Shown: positions 54,753 to 63,593 of the stretch, in pieces
How the letters are laid out: every line of letters starts with the position of its first letter
How positions within the stretch are numbered: position 1 is the first letter of the stretch
Assembly (NCBI RefSeq): GCF_964063345.1
Contig: NZ_OZ061318.1
Span: forward strand, 1,736,001-1,800,000
DNA: 64,000 bases
Reading direction: 5' to 3'
Source of the DNA: Pseudomonas lini
GTDB lineage: Bacteria > Pseudomonadota > Gammaproteobacteria > Pseudomonadales > Pseudomonadaceae
Program-made: the position numbers and the translations under genes
The notes under the pieces: model-generated
What the model saw: the letters and a program-made list of their open reading frames with translations, nothing else
Database searches by the model: none
Told to the model about the DNA's origin: nothing

Positions 54753-55601
54753 TCAGAACACGACAGTTTTATTGCCATGCACTAACACCCGGTCTTCCAG
54801 GTGATAACGCAGACCACGGGCCAGCACCATTTTCTCGACGTCACGGCCGAAACGCACCATGTCTTCAATACTGTCGCTGTGACTCACGCGCACTACGTCT
54901 TGCTCGATGATCGGACCAGCGTCCAGCTCTTCGGTTACGTAGTGGCATGTGGCGCCGATCAACTTCACACCGCGCATCGAAGCCTGGTGATACGGCTTGG
55001 CGCCGACAAACGACGGCAAGAAGCTGTGATGAATATTGATGACCTTATGGGCATATTCGCTGCACAACTCAGGCGGCAGAATCTGCATGTAACGGGCAAG
55101 GACCACCACTTCGGCCTCGTGCTGTTTGACCAGGCGCGAGACTTCGGCGAAGGCCGGCTCCTTGTTCTGTGGGTTGACCGGGACATGGTAGTAAGGAATG
55201 CCGTGCCACTCGACCATGCTGCGCAAATCATCATGGTTGGAAATCACGCAGGCGATTTCACAGTCCAGTTCATCGCTGTGCCAGCGGTGCAGCAAGTCGG
55301 CCAGGCAGTGGGATTCACGGCTGGCCATCAACACCACGCGTTTCTTCTGCTCGGTGTCGGTGATGCGCCAGTCCATCGAGAACTCTTCGGCAATCGGTGC
55401 AAACGCTTCGCGAAAAGCTTCGATGCCGAAAGGCAACGAATCGGCACGAATTTCGTGACGCATGAAGAACCAGCCACTGAGATTATCCGAGTGATGGCTC
55501 GCTTCAGTGATCCAGCCGTTATGTGACGCCAGAAAGTTACTGACTTTAGCAACGATGCCGACGCGGTCCGGGCAAGCAATCACCAGCCGAAAAGTGCGCA
55601 T
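54753..55601 (-). CDS. purU: Formyltetrahydrofolate deformylase
   Basis: Hydrolyses 10-formyl-THF to formate and THF, balancing one-carbon pools. 282 residues: N-terminal ACT domain (MRTFRLVIACPDRVGIVAKV) and a C-terminal formyltransferase-type domain with the catalytic N-H-D set (ISNHDD, INIHHSFLPSFVGA, HYVTEELDAGPII). The start at 55601 has GGAG 10 nt upstream. Related physiologically to the gcv operon; several paralogs usually exist in Pseudomonas. Confidence 0.95.
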   Translation of the reverse strand: MRTFRLVIACPDRVGIVAKVSNFLASHNGWITEASHHSDNLSGWFFMRHEIRADSLPFGIEAFREAFAPIAEEFSMDWRITDTEQKKRVVLMASRESHCLADLLHRWHSDELDCEIACVISNHDDLRSMVEWHGIPYYHVPVNPQNKEPAFAEVSRLVKQHEAEVVVLARYMQILPPELCSEYAHKVINIHHSFLPSFVGAKPYHQASMRGVKLIGATCHYVTEELDAGPIIEQDVVRVSHSDSIEDMVRFGRDVEKMVLARGLRYHLEDRVLVHGNKTVVF

Positions 55602-55928
55602 GAGGGTCAAACTCCAGAACTTCGCAAAGGCGGCCATTCTAGCGATTGCGCAGCAAAACTGCAGTATTGATGACGTATGGCTTTGCCCGCAGGGCCGGTA
55701 CAGGTTCTGCAAGCACCAGGCTGACCCACGCGATGGTGTTCTTGCGGGCAATCTTCAAGAGGTCAACTGTGAATATTTGTGACGCTATTTAACTGTTCCT
55801 CCAATGTGCGTCCTATTCCGCAACTAATTTAAATAAAACTCCGGTTAAATGTTTACTTGATGAAACACCCTGACTATTATTGTCGCACTGTCACCCTGCC
55901 ATCCAGCGCCCAACATAAGGTAGTCCTC
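55602..55928. promoter_or_regulatory. Divergent region between purU and mvaT
   Basis: 327 nt, AT-rich near mvaT. It contains the mvaT promoter listed separately. No gene or strong hairpin found. Its AT-rich part could also be a site of MvaT self-binding, which is inference. Confidence 0.5.
55852..55880 (+). promoter_or_regulatory. Sigma70 promoter of mvaT
   Basis: TTTACT (55852-55857) and TATTAT (55875-55880) with a 17-nt spacer form a good sigma70 promoter. The start of transcription is expected near 55887, giving a leader of about 42 nt. Confidence 0.7.
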
Positions 55929-56306
55929 ATGTCCTTGATCAACGAATATCGCGCCACCGAAGAAGCTATCAAAGAGCTGCAAGCCCGTTTGAAGAATCTG
56001 TCCCAAGACGACAAACTGCAAACCGAGCTGGAATTCGAAGGCAAACTGCGTACCCTGATGGGCGAATACTCCAAATCCCTGCGTGACATCATCGCGCTTT
56101 TGGATCCAGAGTCCAAAACCAAGGCACCACGTGGCGGCGCAGTAAAAACTACCGGCACCAAACGTGCTCGCAAAGTTAAACAATACAAAAACCCGCACAA
56201 CGGCGAAGTCATCGAAACCAAAGGTGGCAACCACAAGACTCTGAAAGAGTGGAAAGCCAAGTGGGGCGGTGACGTGGTTGAAGGCTGGGCTACCCTGCTG
56301 GGCTAA
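55929..56306 (+). CDS. mvaT: H-NS-like xenogeneic silencer MvaT
   Basis: A 125-residue nucleoid protein that silences AT-rich DNA, taking the role of H-NS in Pseudomonas. N-terminal coiled-coil oligomerisation (about 1-60, SLINEYRATEEAIKELQARL), a linker, and the C-terminal DNA-binding domain with KGGNHKTLKEWKAKWGG, whose Gly-Asn pair and basic patch form the AT-pincer. MvaT rather than MvaU is likely but not certain. Ribosome site AAGGTAG upstream; strong terminator downstream. Confidence 0.92.
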   Translation: MSLINEYRATEEAIKELQARLKNLSQDDKLQTELEFEGKLRTLMGEYSKSLRDIIALLDPESKTKAPRGGAVKTTGTKRARKVKQYKNPHNGEVIETKGGNHKTLKEWKAKWGGDVVEGWATLLG

Positions 56307-56340
56307 GCCGCAAGCGTGTCGCAGCCTGATCGCGACTCAA

Positions 56341-56371
56341 AAGAACGCCAGCAAATGCTGGCGTTTTTTTA
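56341..56371 (+). terminator. Terminator of mvaT
   Basis: AACGCCAGC (56344-56352) and GCTGGCGTT (56357-56365) with an AAAT loop, followed by Ts. Confidence 0.95.
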
Positions 56372-56404
56372 TGCCTGGAATTCAAGCGCAGATTATTTTC
56401 GTTT

Positions 56405-57835
56405 TCAAAGACTCAAACGTTTGCGTAATACCTGGACATGATTCTGCCATTCATCCAGAACCTCTCGCTGAAACGATGTAGCACTAATCATCAATTGGGC
56501 GGTAGCTGTCAGAAAACTTTCAAGGGTATTGGGTGCGCCCCACTCAGGTGCAGACAAACGTTTCTGACAGAATATTCGCCAGCGCTCTTGCTCTTCGAAA
56601 CTCAACGTATCGGGGAAGTTGCGTGCGCGATAACGAAACAATAATTCTGGCAAACGCTCATCATCGAAAGGCCACAGTTCTTGTGCTAATTGCGCTGGGT
56701 CGGCAGCTCTGACTTGCTCGCATAGACGCCGGTCCCGATCACCAATAAAACCGTCGTATAACTGTTGCTCGGGGTCCAGGCTCGGAGAGAAATCGTCGCT
56801 GCTGTAAACCCCCAACACTTTATCTCGCCAAACTTGTTGTGCGTCACTAAGCCGCAGCGCGCGCTCCTGATAAAGCGCCATGTCCAGCTCCAGACGTTGC
56901 TGATCTACAGGACGAAGTACCGATAAGGGCGCCACTACCGGGCACTTGTTGATGTGTATGAGCTTGAGCGGCACCGGCAGTTCACCTTCGGCCAAATCAT
57001 CGCGGCGGGTATAAAGCCGCTGACGCAAGGTTTCGGCATCCAGATCGAGCAACCCCTGAGGGTCCAGGTGCAGGTCACAGACAATCAGCGCGTTGCGATT
57101 GCGGGGATGCCAGGCCAACGGCAGCACCACACCCACATAGTTGCGGGCCGCCGAAAAGCGCCCGGAAATATGCACCATCGGCTGCAACAGCCTAATTTGA
57201 TCCATGACCTTTTGTTTGCCGCGCAATTGAAACAGCCAGTCATACAACTTCGGCTGTTTTTCCCGAATCAGACGCGCCAGGGCGATGGTGGCGCGAACAT
57301 CCGACAACGCCTCGTGTGCATGCCCGTGATCGATGCCATTGGCCGCGGTCAGACGTTCGAGTTTGAGCGTGACTCGCCCTTCGTCGTCCCTGGGCCAGAC
57401 GAGGCCATCGGGACGCAAGGCATAAGCCGCCCGCACCACATCGATCAGGTCCCAGCGACTGTTGCCGCCCTGCCACTCCCGTGCGTAGGGGTCGAAAAAG
57501 TTTCGATACAGGCTGTAACGGGTCATCTCGTCGTCGAAACGCAACGTGTTGTACCCGGCCCCACAAGTGCCGGGCGCAGCGAGCTGGGCATGCACCCGTG
57601 TCATGAAATCGGCTTCGCTCAAACCTTGCTCGGCCAGACGCGCGGGCGTAATACCGGTGATCGCGCAAGCCGCCGGATGAGGCAGGATGTCGTCGCTGGG
57701 CTGGCAATAAAGGTTGACCGGTTCGTCTATTTCATTGAGATCGAAGTCGGTGCGAATCCCCGCCACTTGCAGCGGGCGGTCGCAACGGGGGTTGATGCCA
57801 GTGGTTTCATAGTCGTACCAGAAGATCGAGGTCAC
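56405..57835 (-). CDS. sbcB: Exodeoxyribonuclease I
   Basis: 3' to 5' single-strand DNA exonuclease used in mismatch repair and recombination. 476 residues. DnaQ-type catalytic start FWYDYETTGINPRCDRPLQ (Asp/Glu pair), middle acidic site NTLRFDDEMTRYSLYRNFFD, and GHAHEALSDVRATIALARLI with the catalytic His and Asp. Length as in E. coli ExoI. Leftward, monocistronic, and convergent with mvaT. Confidence 0.96.
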   Translation of the reverse strand: MTSIFWYDYETTGINPRCDRPLQVAGIRTDFDLNEIDEPVNLYCQPSDDILPHPAACAITGITPARLAEQGLSEADFMTRVHAQLAAPGTCGAGYNTLRFDDEMTRYSLYRNFFDPYAREWQGGNSRWDLIDVVRAAYALRPDGLVWPRDDEGRVTLKLERLTAANGIDHGHAHEALSDVRATIALARLIREKQPKLYDWLFQLRGKQKVMDQIRLLQPMVHISGRFSAARNYVGVVLPLAWHPRNRNALIVCDLHLDPQGLLDLDAETLRQRLYTRRDDLAEGELPVPLKLIHINKCPVVAPLSVLRPVDQQRLELDMALYQERALRLSDAQQVWRDKVLGVYSSDDFSPSLDPEQQLYDGFIGDRDRRLCEQVRAADPAQLAQELWPFDDERLPELLFRYRARNFPDTLSFEEQERWRIFCQKRLSAPEWGAPNTLESFLTATAQLMISATSFQREVLDEWQNHVQVLRKRLSL

Positions 57836-58017
57836 GGGTTGTTCCTGAACTGAAGACCGGCGAAGTCTAGGCGCACATATACCGCCCCGACCAGAATCTT
57901 GTCATTCAATCATCTCTGACCACGCACCGTGCAATACATAGTTATGTCGTTTTCCCCCAAGAGGCTGCTAGCATCGAACGGAGATCGAATCCGGACCAGG
58001 CCACATCAAGGTTGCCC

Positions 58018-58743
58018 ATGCTCGACACCACAGCACTGCCAGGGAAAGCGACGCTGGCCCGGCCACTGGACACGCGGTATCACGTCGAAACGCCCGAAGG
58101 CATCGACTTGCCGCTGCGCCCGGCCGGGTTGATGGTCCGTGCGCTGGCATTCGCCATCGACCTGGGCTTGCGCGGGGTGATGCTGGGCCTGCTGTTTATG
58201 GTGTTGGCGTTTCTTGGAAAACTTGGCGCCGGGCTGGGTTCGATTCTGCTGTTCGTGGTGAGCTGGTGGTACATGGTGCTGTTCGAGGTGCTCAATCAGG
58301 GCCGCTCGCCGGGCAAGCAATGGATGGGGTTGCGCGTAGTGCATGACGATGGCACGCCGATCGGCTGGTCCGCGTCCTTGCTTCGCAACCTGTTGCGATT
58401 CGTCGACATGTTGCCGTTTGGTTACTTTCTCGGGGCGATCAGCTGCCTGCAACATCCCACCTTCAAACGCCTCGGCGACCTGGCTGCCGGTACGCTGGTG
58501 ATCTACCGCGAACAACCGCTCACCCGCCCCCAACTGCCTGATGTCCCACCGCAGCGCGCAGCCTTCGCGCTGACGCTGACCGAGCAACGCGCCATCCTCG
58601 GGTTTGCCGAACGCCAAGGCGAGCTCTCCGAGGCACGGGCCAACGAGCTCGCCGCGATACTCGCGCAACCGTTACGGGTATCTGCGCCACAGGCGAGGGC
58701 CGAACTCAACGGCATCGCCCGTGGACTGTTGGGCCCCACATGA
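58018..58743 (+). CDS. RDD family membrane protein (first gene of MoxR operon)
   Basis: A 241-residue protein. RDD core: LPLRPAGLMVRALAFAIDLG, then two or three hydrophobic helices (about 43-65, 70-92, 120-142) with LNQGRSPGKQWMGLRVV and LKRLGDLAAGTLVIY. A cytoplasmic C-terminal tail of about 80 residues is unusual for single RDD proteins. AAGG is 7 nt before ATG. It overlaps the SpoIIM gene by 4 nt, in a six-gene cluster. Confidence 0.88.
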   Translation: MLDTTALPGKATLARPLDTRYHVETPEGIDLPLRPAGLMVRALAFAIDLGLRGVMLGLLFMVLAFLGKLGAGLGSILLFVVSWWYMVLFEVLNQGRSPGKQWMGLRVVHDDGTPIGWSASLLRNLLRFVDMLPFGYFLGAISCLQHPTFKRLGDLAAGTLVIYREQPLTRPQLPDVPPQRAAFALTLTEQRAILGFAERQGELSEARANELAAILAQPLRVSAPQARAELNGIARGLLGPT

Positions 58744-59717
58744 AGCAAAACCTGTTCGAAAGTCGCCACAGTACCGAATGGGAGCAGTTTGCACTCATGC
58801 TTGAACGGCTGGAACGTGGCAACGACGCCTCTGGAGTCGCCAGTTTCCCCAGCGATTATCGACGGATCTGCCAACACCTGGCCCTGGCTCAGGAGCGCGG
58901 CTATAGCAGTTTCCTGATCGACTTATTGCAGCAACAGGTCCTGCGCGGGCATCAACAGCTTTATCGGCATCGCAGTCGACTCGGTGCCAACGTGTTGAGT
59001 TTCATCCTTGCCGATTTCCCACGACTGGTGCGTGAGCAGTGGCGTTTCGTCCTTGCCGCCAGCCTGATGTTTTTTGGCAGCCTGATCGGCTTCGCATTGT
59101 TGGTGTATCTGTTCCCGGAGCTGGTCTACAACCTGATCCCCGCCGAGCAGGTCAGCGAGATGCAAAGCATGTACGACCCCGTCGCCGGTCATTTGGGACG
59201 TTCGGCCGAACGGGCGTCCAGTGAAAACTGGGTGATGTTCGGTTACTACATCATGCACAACATCGGCATCGCCTTTCAGACCTTCGCCAGTGGTTTGCTG
59301 TTTGGCCTGGGCAGCACGTTTTTCCTGTTCTTCAACGGGTTGATGATTGGTGGTGTGGCCGGGCACCTGACGCACATCGGCTACGGGCAAACCTTCTGGT
59401 CGTTCGTGATCGGCCATGGCGCCTTCGAACTGAGTGCCATTGCCCTGGCTGGCGCAGCAGGCCTGCAACTGGGCTGGGCCTTGATCGCGCCGGGACGTTT
59501 ACCCCGCGCCGAAGCCCTGCGACTGGCGGCGCGCAAGAGCGTGTTGCTGATTTGCGGGGTCATGCTGTTTCTGCTGATTGCGGCGTTTATCGAAGCCTAC
59601 TGGTCGTCGCGGACCGGGCTCACGCCGCTGACCAAATACCTGGTCGGTGCGGCGCTCTGGTTGTTGGTGGCGACTTATCTGCTGTTTGCCGGACGGACTC
59701 GCCATGCGCCTGAGTGA
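58740..59717 (+). CDS. Stage II sporulation protein M family membrane protein
   Basis: A 325-residue membrane protein with about six to seven helices in residues 95-325. The SpoIIM-family pattern is in FGYYIMHNIGIAFQTFASGLL, FLFFNGLMIGGVAGHLTHIG and GHGAFELSAIALAGAAGL. The N-terminal 90 residues are soluble. Pseudomonas does not sporulate; these proteins occur in MoxR-linked operons with unknown roles. 4-nt overlap upstream and 14-nt overlap downstream. Confidence 0.88.
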   Translation: MKQNLFESRHSTEWEQFALMLERLERGNDASGVASFPSDYRRICQHLALAQERGYSSFLIDLLQQQVLRGHQQLYRHRSRLGANVLSFILADFPRLVREQWRFVLAASLMFFGSLIGFALLVYLFPELVYNLIPAEQVSEMQSMYDPVAGHLGRSAERASSENWVMFGYYIMHNIGIAFQTFASGLLFGLGSTFFLFFNGLMIGGVAGHLTHIGYGQTFWSFVIGHGAFELSAIALAGAAGLQLGWALIAPGRLPRAEALRLAARKSVLLICGVMLFLLIAAFIEAYWSSRTGLTPLTKYLVGAALWLLVATYLLFAGRTRHAPE

Positions 59718-61248
59718 TGCCAGTGTGGTGATCCGCCCGCGCACGACCTGGGAAGCCATGGATCTTGGGGTGCTGCTGAGTCAGCGCCATCGACGCCTGT
59801 TGATGACCAGTTGGGCGATCGTGACCTTGCCGATCTTCGCCCTGCTCACCTTGCTGCTGTGGGATTCACCCTCACTCGCCGTGTTCCTGTTCTGGTGGCT
59901 CAAACCGGCGTTCGACCGGCTGCCGTTGTACATCCTGTCCAAAGCCATGTTCGGCGAAACCCCCACGCTGAAACAGGCTCTGCGCCAATGGCCGCGTCTG
60001 CTCAGGCCGCAATTGCTGGCCAGTCTGACCTGGCGTCGCCTGAGCCTGAGCCGCAGTTTTCTGATGCCGGTGGTGCAACTCGAAGGCCTGGGAGGCGAAG
60101 CACGCCAACAACGTTTGCGCGTGTTGCTGCAGCGCAACGCGGGCGCCGCCCAGTGGCTGACGATCATCGGCGTGCATCTGGAAACCGCGCTGTGGATCGG
60201 CTTGATGGTGCTGTTCTACATGCTCTTGCCGCAACAGATTGAACTCGACTGGGGTTGGCAGACCTTGATTACCGCCGCCACACAAGACTGGCGCTGGCTG
60301 GAGCACCTGACCAATACCTTTTACGTTCTGGTGCTGATTGTCTGGGAACCGATTTATGTGGCCTGCGGTTTCAGCCTTTATCTGAACCGGCGCACGAGGC
60401 TGGAAGCCTGGGATATCGAGCTGGTCTTTCGCCGATTGCGCCAACGCTTGACCAGCGCGGTTGTCACGCTGCTGCTGGCCGCGATCCTGCTGGTGCCGAC
60501 GGCGCAAAGCGTCTGGGCCGCCGAACCGGATATTTCACCGGACTCTGCGCGTCTGCTGGACCAGCCACTGACCAGCCAGGCGTCCCGGGACAGCATCAAG
60601 GCCATCCTCGATCAGCCCCCCTTCAAGAATAAGGAAACGGTAACGCGCTATCGCTTTGGCGAAGACAAAACCGCCCCCGACACTGCGGACAATGGTCAAA
60701 CGCCCGCCTGGCTGAAGGCGTTGTTCAGCTTGCTGGACAGCCAACGCTTTGGCGTATTGGCCAACCTGATCGAAGTGTTGCTGTGGGGCACAGTGATCGG
60801 CGCCATTGGGCTGTTGATCTGGCGTTACCGCGATTGGTTGCAGGCGTTCGTCAGCCGTCGGCCGACGTTAAACCGCAAAGTCGCGCGGCCGTTACCGCAA
60901 CAGGCTTTCGGTTTGGAGCTCAACCGCGAAACCCTGCCCGCCGATATCGCCGCCAGCGCCGAAAGCCTCTGGCAGAGCAATCCCCGTGAAGCCCTGGGGT
61001 TGCTCTATCGCGCCCTGCTCAGCCACTTGCTGCATGACTTCAACATGACGCTCAAACCCGCCGACACCGAAGGCGAAGTTCTTCAACGCGTCGAACAACT
61101 GCAACAACCGGCCTTGCTGGCCTTCAGTAAAAACCTCACCGGGCACTGGCAAAACATGGCGTACGGGCATCGATTGCCCCCCGCGCATTTGCAACAGGAA
61201 CTCTGTGATGGCTGGCGCGCGCTGTTCGGCCCGGGAGCGGTCCGTTGA
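59704..61248 (+). CDS. DUF4129-containing membrane protein
   Basis: A 514-residue protein. The N-terminal half holds several membrane helices (about 35-60, 160-180, 205-225, 255-280); helix near 385-405 precedes the C-terminal DUF4129-type domain (ASAESLWQSNPREALGLLYRALLSHLLH-region, then EGEVLQRVEQL). The start ATG at 59704 overlaps the SpoIIM end by 14 nt. The last nucleotides overlap the DUF4350 gene by 4 nt. Function unknown; DUF4129 proteins are frequent partners of DUF58 and MoxR. Confidence 0.82.
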   Translation: MRLSDASVVIRPRTTWEAMDLGVLLSQRHRRLLMTSWAIVTLPIFALLTLLLWDSPSLAVFLFWWLKPAFDRLPLYILSKAMFGETPTLKQALRQWPRLLRPQLLASLTWRRLSLSRSFLMPVVQLEGLGGEARQQRLRVLLQRNAGAAQWLTIIGVHLETALWIGLMVLFYMLLPQQIELDWGWQTLITAATQDWRWLEHLTNTFYVLVLIVWEPIYVACGFSLYLNRRTRLEAWDIELVFRRLRQRLTSAVVTLLLAAILLVPTAQSVWAAEPDISPDSARLLDQPLTSQASRDSIKAILDQPPFKNKETVTRYRFGEDKTAPDTADNGQTPAWLKALFSLLDSQRFGVLANLIEVLLWGTVIGAIGLLIWRYRDWLQAFVSRRPTLNRKVARPLPQQAFGLELNRETLPADIAASAESLWQSNPREALGLLYRALLSHLLHDFNMTLKPADTEGEVLQRVEQLQQPALLAFSKNLTGHWQNMAYGHRLPPAHLQQELCDGWRALFGPGAVR

Positions 61249-62408
61249 ACCGGCGCTTGTGGCTTTCAGTCGGTGCGTTCATCGCCCTGCTAGTGTGTAC
61301 GCTGAGTGTTTATCTGTACCTGAAAGCCACACCCTATCCAGCAGAAATCGATCACGGCCCATCCCCCGAAGCCCAAGCCAACCCCTATCTGGCGGCCGAG
61401 CATTTTCTGCGCAAACAGGGCCTGACCGTCAGCCATGCCAACAGCCTCGACATCTTGCCGACGCTCGAGCCTCATCAGCGCAGTTTGTTGTTGCTCGGTG
61501 ATCGGTCGAACATGTCGCCGCGACAGGTGAATCAGGTGTTGAACTGGACCCGGGCCGGTGGACGTCTTTTATTCGTCGCCGAAGCCCTGTGGGATGAAAA
61601 GACCGGTCAGAGCAATGACCTGCTGCTCGACCGGGTGCAACTGCACCAATCCCTGAGCAAAGACCTCAAGGAACCGCCACCCGATCCTGTCGACGACCCT
61701 TACCCCAAACTGACCAAGCTCTATCTGGAAAACGAAGAGGCGCCGGCCTACTTCAGCTTCGATACCGCGTTCCACCTGGATGACCCGAAAAACCTTGCCC
61801 AGGCCTGGGCCAACAGCGGCAAGGCCACGCACATGATGCAGCTGAGTCACGGGCAGGGTTCAATCACCGTGGTCACCGACGCCGACCTCTGGAAAACCCC
61901 GGCCATCGACCAGTACGACAACGCCTGGCTGCTGTGGTACCTGACGGCCGACACAGACGTGACGCTGCTGTTCAATACCGATCACGACAGCTTGCTGACC
62001 TTGCTGTGGCGCTACTTTCCACAAGCCTTGGTGGCCCTGATCGCCTTGATCGTTTTCGGGTTCTGGCATGTTGGCGTGCGCAACGGCCCGTTGCTGGAGC
62101 CGGCCACGAGAGCCCGCCGCCAGCTTCAGGATCACCTGCGTGCCAGCGCCGGTTTCATGCTCCGTCACAACGGTCAGCACAGCCTGTTGCAAGCCTTGCA
62201 ACAAGACATCCTGCGGCGTGTCCGTCACCGTCATCCCGGTTTTGAACAACTCGGCGTTGCCGAACAATGGCTGGTGCTCGCACGCCTGACTGGCCAACCC
62301 ACACGCGCCATCAGCCAGGCCATGAGCCCGCGACCGAAGCAGCGGCTGCCCAGCGCTGAATTCAGCCGTCAGGTCGCCCACCTGCAAACCTTGAGGAACG
62401 CCTTATGA
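61245..62408 (+). CDS. DUF4350 domain protein
   Basis: A 387-residue protein with a signal-anchor helix (about 5-25), a periplasmic alpha/beta domain of about 230 residues beginning with PYLAAEHFLRKQGLTVSHA and RSLLLLGDRSNMSPRQV, a second helix (about 262-285, LVALIALIVFGFWHVGV), and a cytoplasmic tail (about 100 residues). The start is TTG at 61245, overlapping the previous stop; this is a weak start but the frame has no better one. Overlaps the MoxR gene by 4 nt. Confidence 0.8.
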   Translation: MNRRLWLSVGAFIALLVCTLSVYLYLKATPYPAEIDHGPSPEAQANPYLAAEHFLRKQGLTVSHANSLDILPTLEPHQRSLLLLGDRSNMSPRQVNQVLNWTRAGGRLLFVAEALWDEKTGQSNDLLLDRVQLHQSLSKDLKEPPPDPVDDPYPKLTKLYLENEEAPAYFSFDTAFHLDDPKNLAQAWANSGKATHMMQLSHGQGSITVVTDADLWKTPAIDQYDNAWLLWYLTADTDVTLLFNTDHDSLLTLLWRYFPQALVALIALIVFGFWHVGVRNGPLLEPATRARRQLQDHLRASAGFMLRHNGQHSLLQALQQDILRRVRHRHPGFEQLGVAEQWLVLARLTGQPTRAISQAMSPRPKQRLPSAEFSRQVAHLQTLRNAL

Positions 62409-63406
62409 GTGAACAGATCGAGCCCGGCACACAGACCCACGTGGCCCAGCAACGCCAGCGCGCCAGTCAGTTGGCTCAAGCGGTCAGGACGGAATTGCAA
62501 AAAGCCGTGATCGGCCAGAATACGGTGATTGACGATGTGCTTACCGCCCTGATCGCCGGCGGCCATGTGCTGCTCGAAGGTGTTCCTGGCTTGGGCAAAA
62601 CTTTGCTGGTGCGAGCCTTGGCGCGTTGTTTCGGCGGTGAATTCGCGCGCATCCAGTTCACCCCGGACCTGATGCCCAGCGACGTCACCGGGCACGCGGT
62701 GTACGACTTGCAAACCGAGCAATTCAAACTGCGCAAAGGTCCGCTGTTTACCAATCTGCTGCTGGCCGACGAGATCAACCGCGCCCCGGCCAAGACTCAG
62801 GCGGCATTGCTCGAAGCCATGCAGGAACGCCAGGTCACTCTCGAAGGCCGCGCCCTGCCCATCGCGCAACCGTTCATGGTGCTCGCCACGCAAAACCCCA
62901 TCGAACAGGAAGGCACTTACCCGCTGCCGGAGGCCGAACTCGACCGCTTCATGCTCAAGGTGCGCATGGACTACCCCGATGCCGAGCAGGAATTGAACAT
63001 GGTGCGCCAGGTCAGCCGCTCGACCCGGGCCGACATGCTCGATGTGCAACCGTTGCGCACCGTGTTACAAGCCAAGGACGTACTGGCCTTGCAGCGCATT
63101 GCCAGCGATCTGCCGCTGGACGATCAAGTGCTTGATTACGCCATACGTCTGGCCCGCACCACCCGCACCTGGCCCGGCTTGATCCTCGGCGCCGGCCCTC
63201 GGGCGTCCATCGCACTGGTGCGCTGCGCCCGGGCCCGTGCCTTGCTGCGCGGCGGCGAGTTCGTGATGCCGGATGACATCAAAGGCTGCGCCCTGGCGGT
63301 GTTGCGTCATCGCGTGCGGATCGCGCCGGAGCTGGACATCGAAGGGCTGGATGTCGATCAGGTGCTCAAGCAATTGCTCGATCAAGTACCGGCACCGCGC
63401 CTGTGA
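62405..63406 (+). CDS. MoxR family AAA+ ATPase
   Basis: A 333-residue MoxR chaperone-like ATPase. Walker A LEGVPGLGKTLLVRA near residue 58-66, Walker B LLADEINRAPAKTQ, sensor 1 ATQNPIEQEGTYPLPEAE, and arginine finger region DRFMLKVRMDYP. It probably remodels or activates one of the neighbouring membrane proteins. A REPIN separates it from the DUF58 gene. Confidence 0.93.
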   Translation: MSEQIEPGTQTHVAQQRQRASQLAQAVRTELQKAVIGQNTVIDDVLTALIAGGHVLLEGVPGLGKTLLVRALARCFGGEFARIQFTPDLMPSDVTGHAVYDLQTEQFKLRKGPLFTNLLLADEINRAPAKTQAALLEAMQERQVTLEGRALPIAQPFMVLATQNPIEQEGTYPLPEAELDRFMLKVRMDYPDAEQELNMVRQVSRSTRADMLDVQPLRTVLQAKDVLALQRIASDLPLDDQVLDYAIRLARTTRTWPGLILGAGPRASIALVRCARARALLRGGEFVMPDDIKGCALAVLRHRVRIAPELDIEGLDVDQVLKQLLDQVPAPRL

Positions 63407-63428
63407 ACACGGTCATACAGACCACCCC

Positions 63429-63561
63429 TGTGGCGAGGGAGCTTGCTCCCGCTGGGTTGCGAAGCAGCCCCAAGACCAGGCGACGCGCAATGTCAGGCAA
63501 ACCGCAACCACCTGTTTTACGACTGCTGCGCAGTCGAGCGGGAGCAAGCTCCCTCGCCACA
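63429..63561. repeat. REPIN, GTGGCGAGGGAGC class
   Basis: Arms TGTGGCGAGGGAGCTTGCTC and complement around a longer spacer of about 75 nt. It breaks the otherwise overlapping MoxR-DUF58 gene pair. Confidence 0.9.
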
Positions 63562-63593
63562 AAAAGCTCTTTTGCCACAAAAGGTATGCGCCG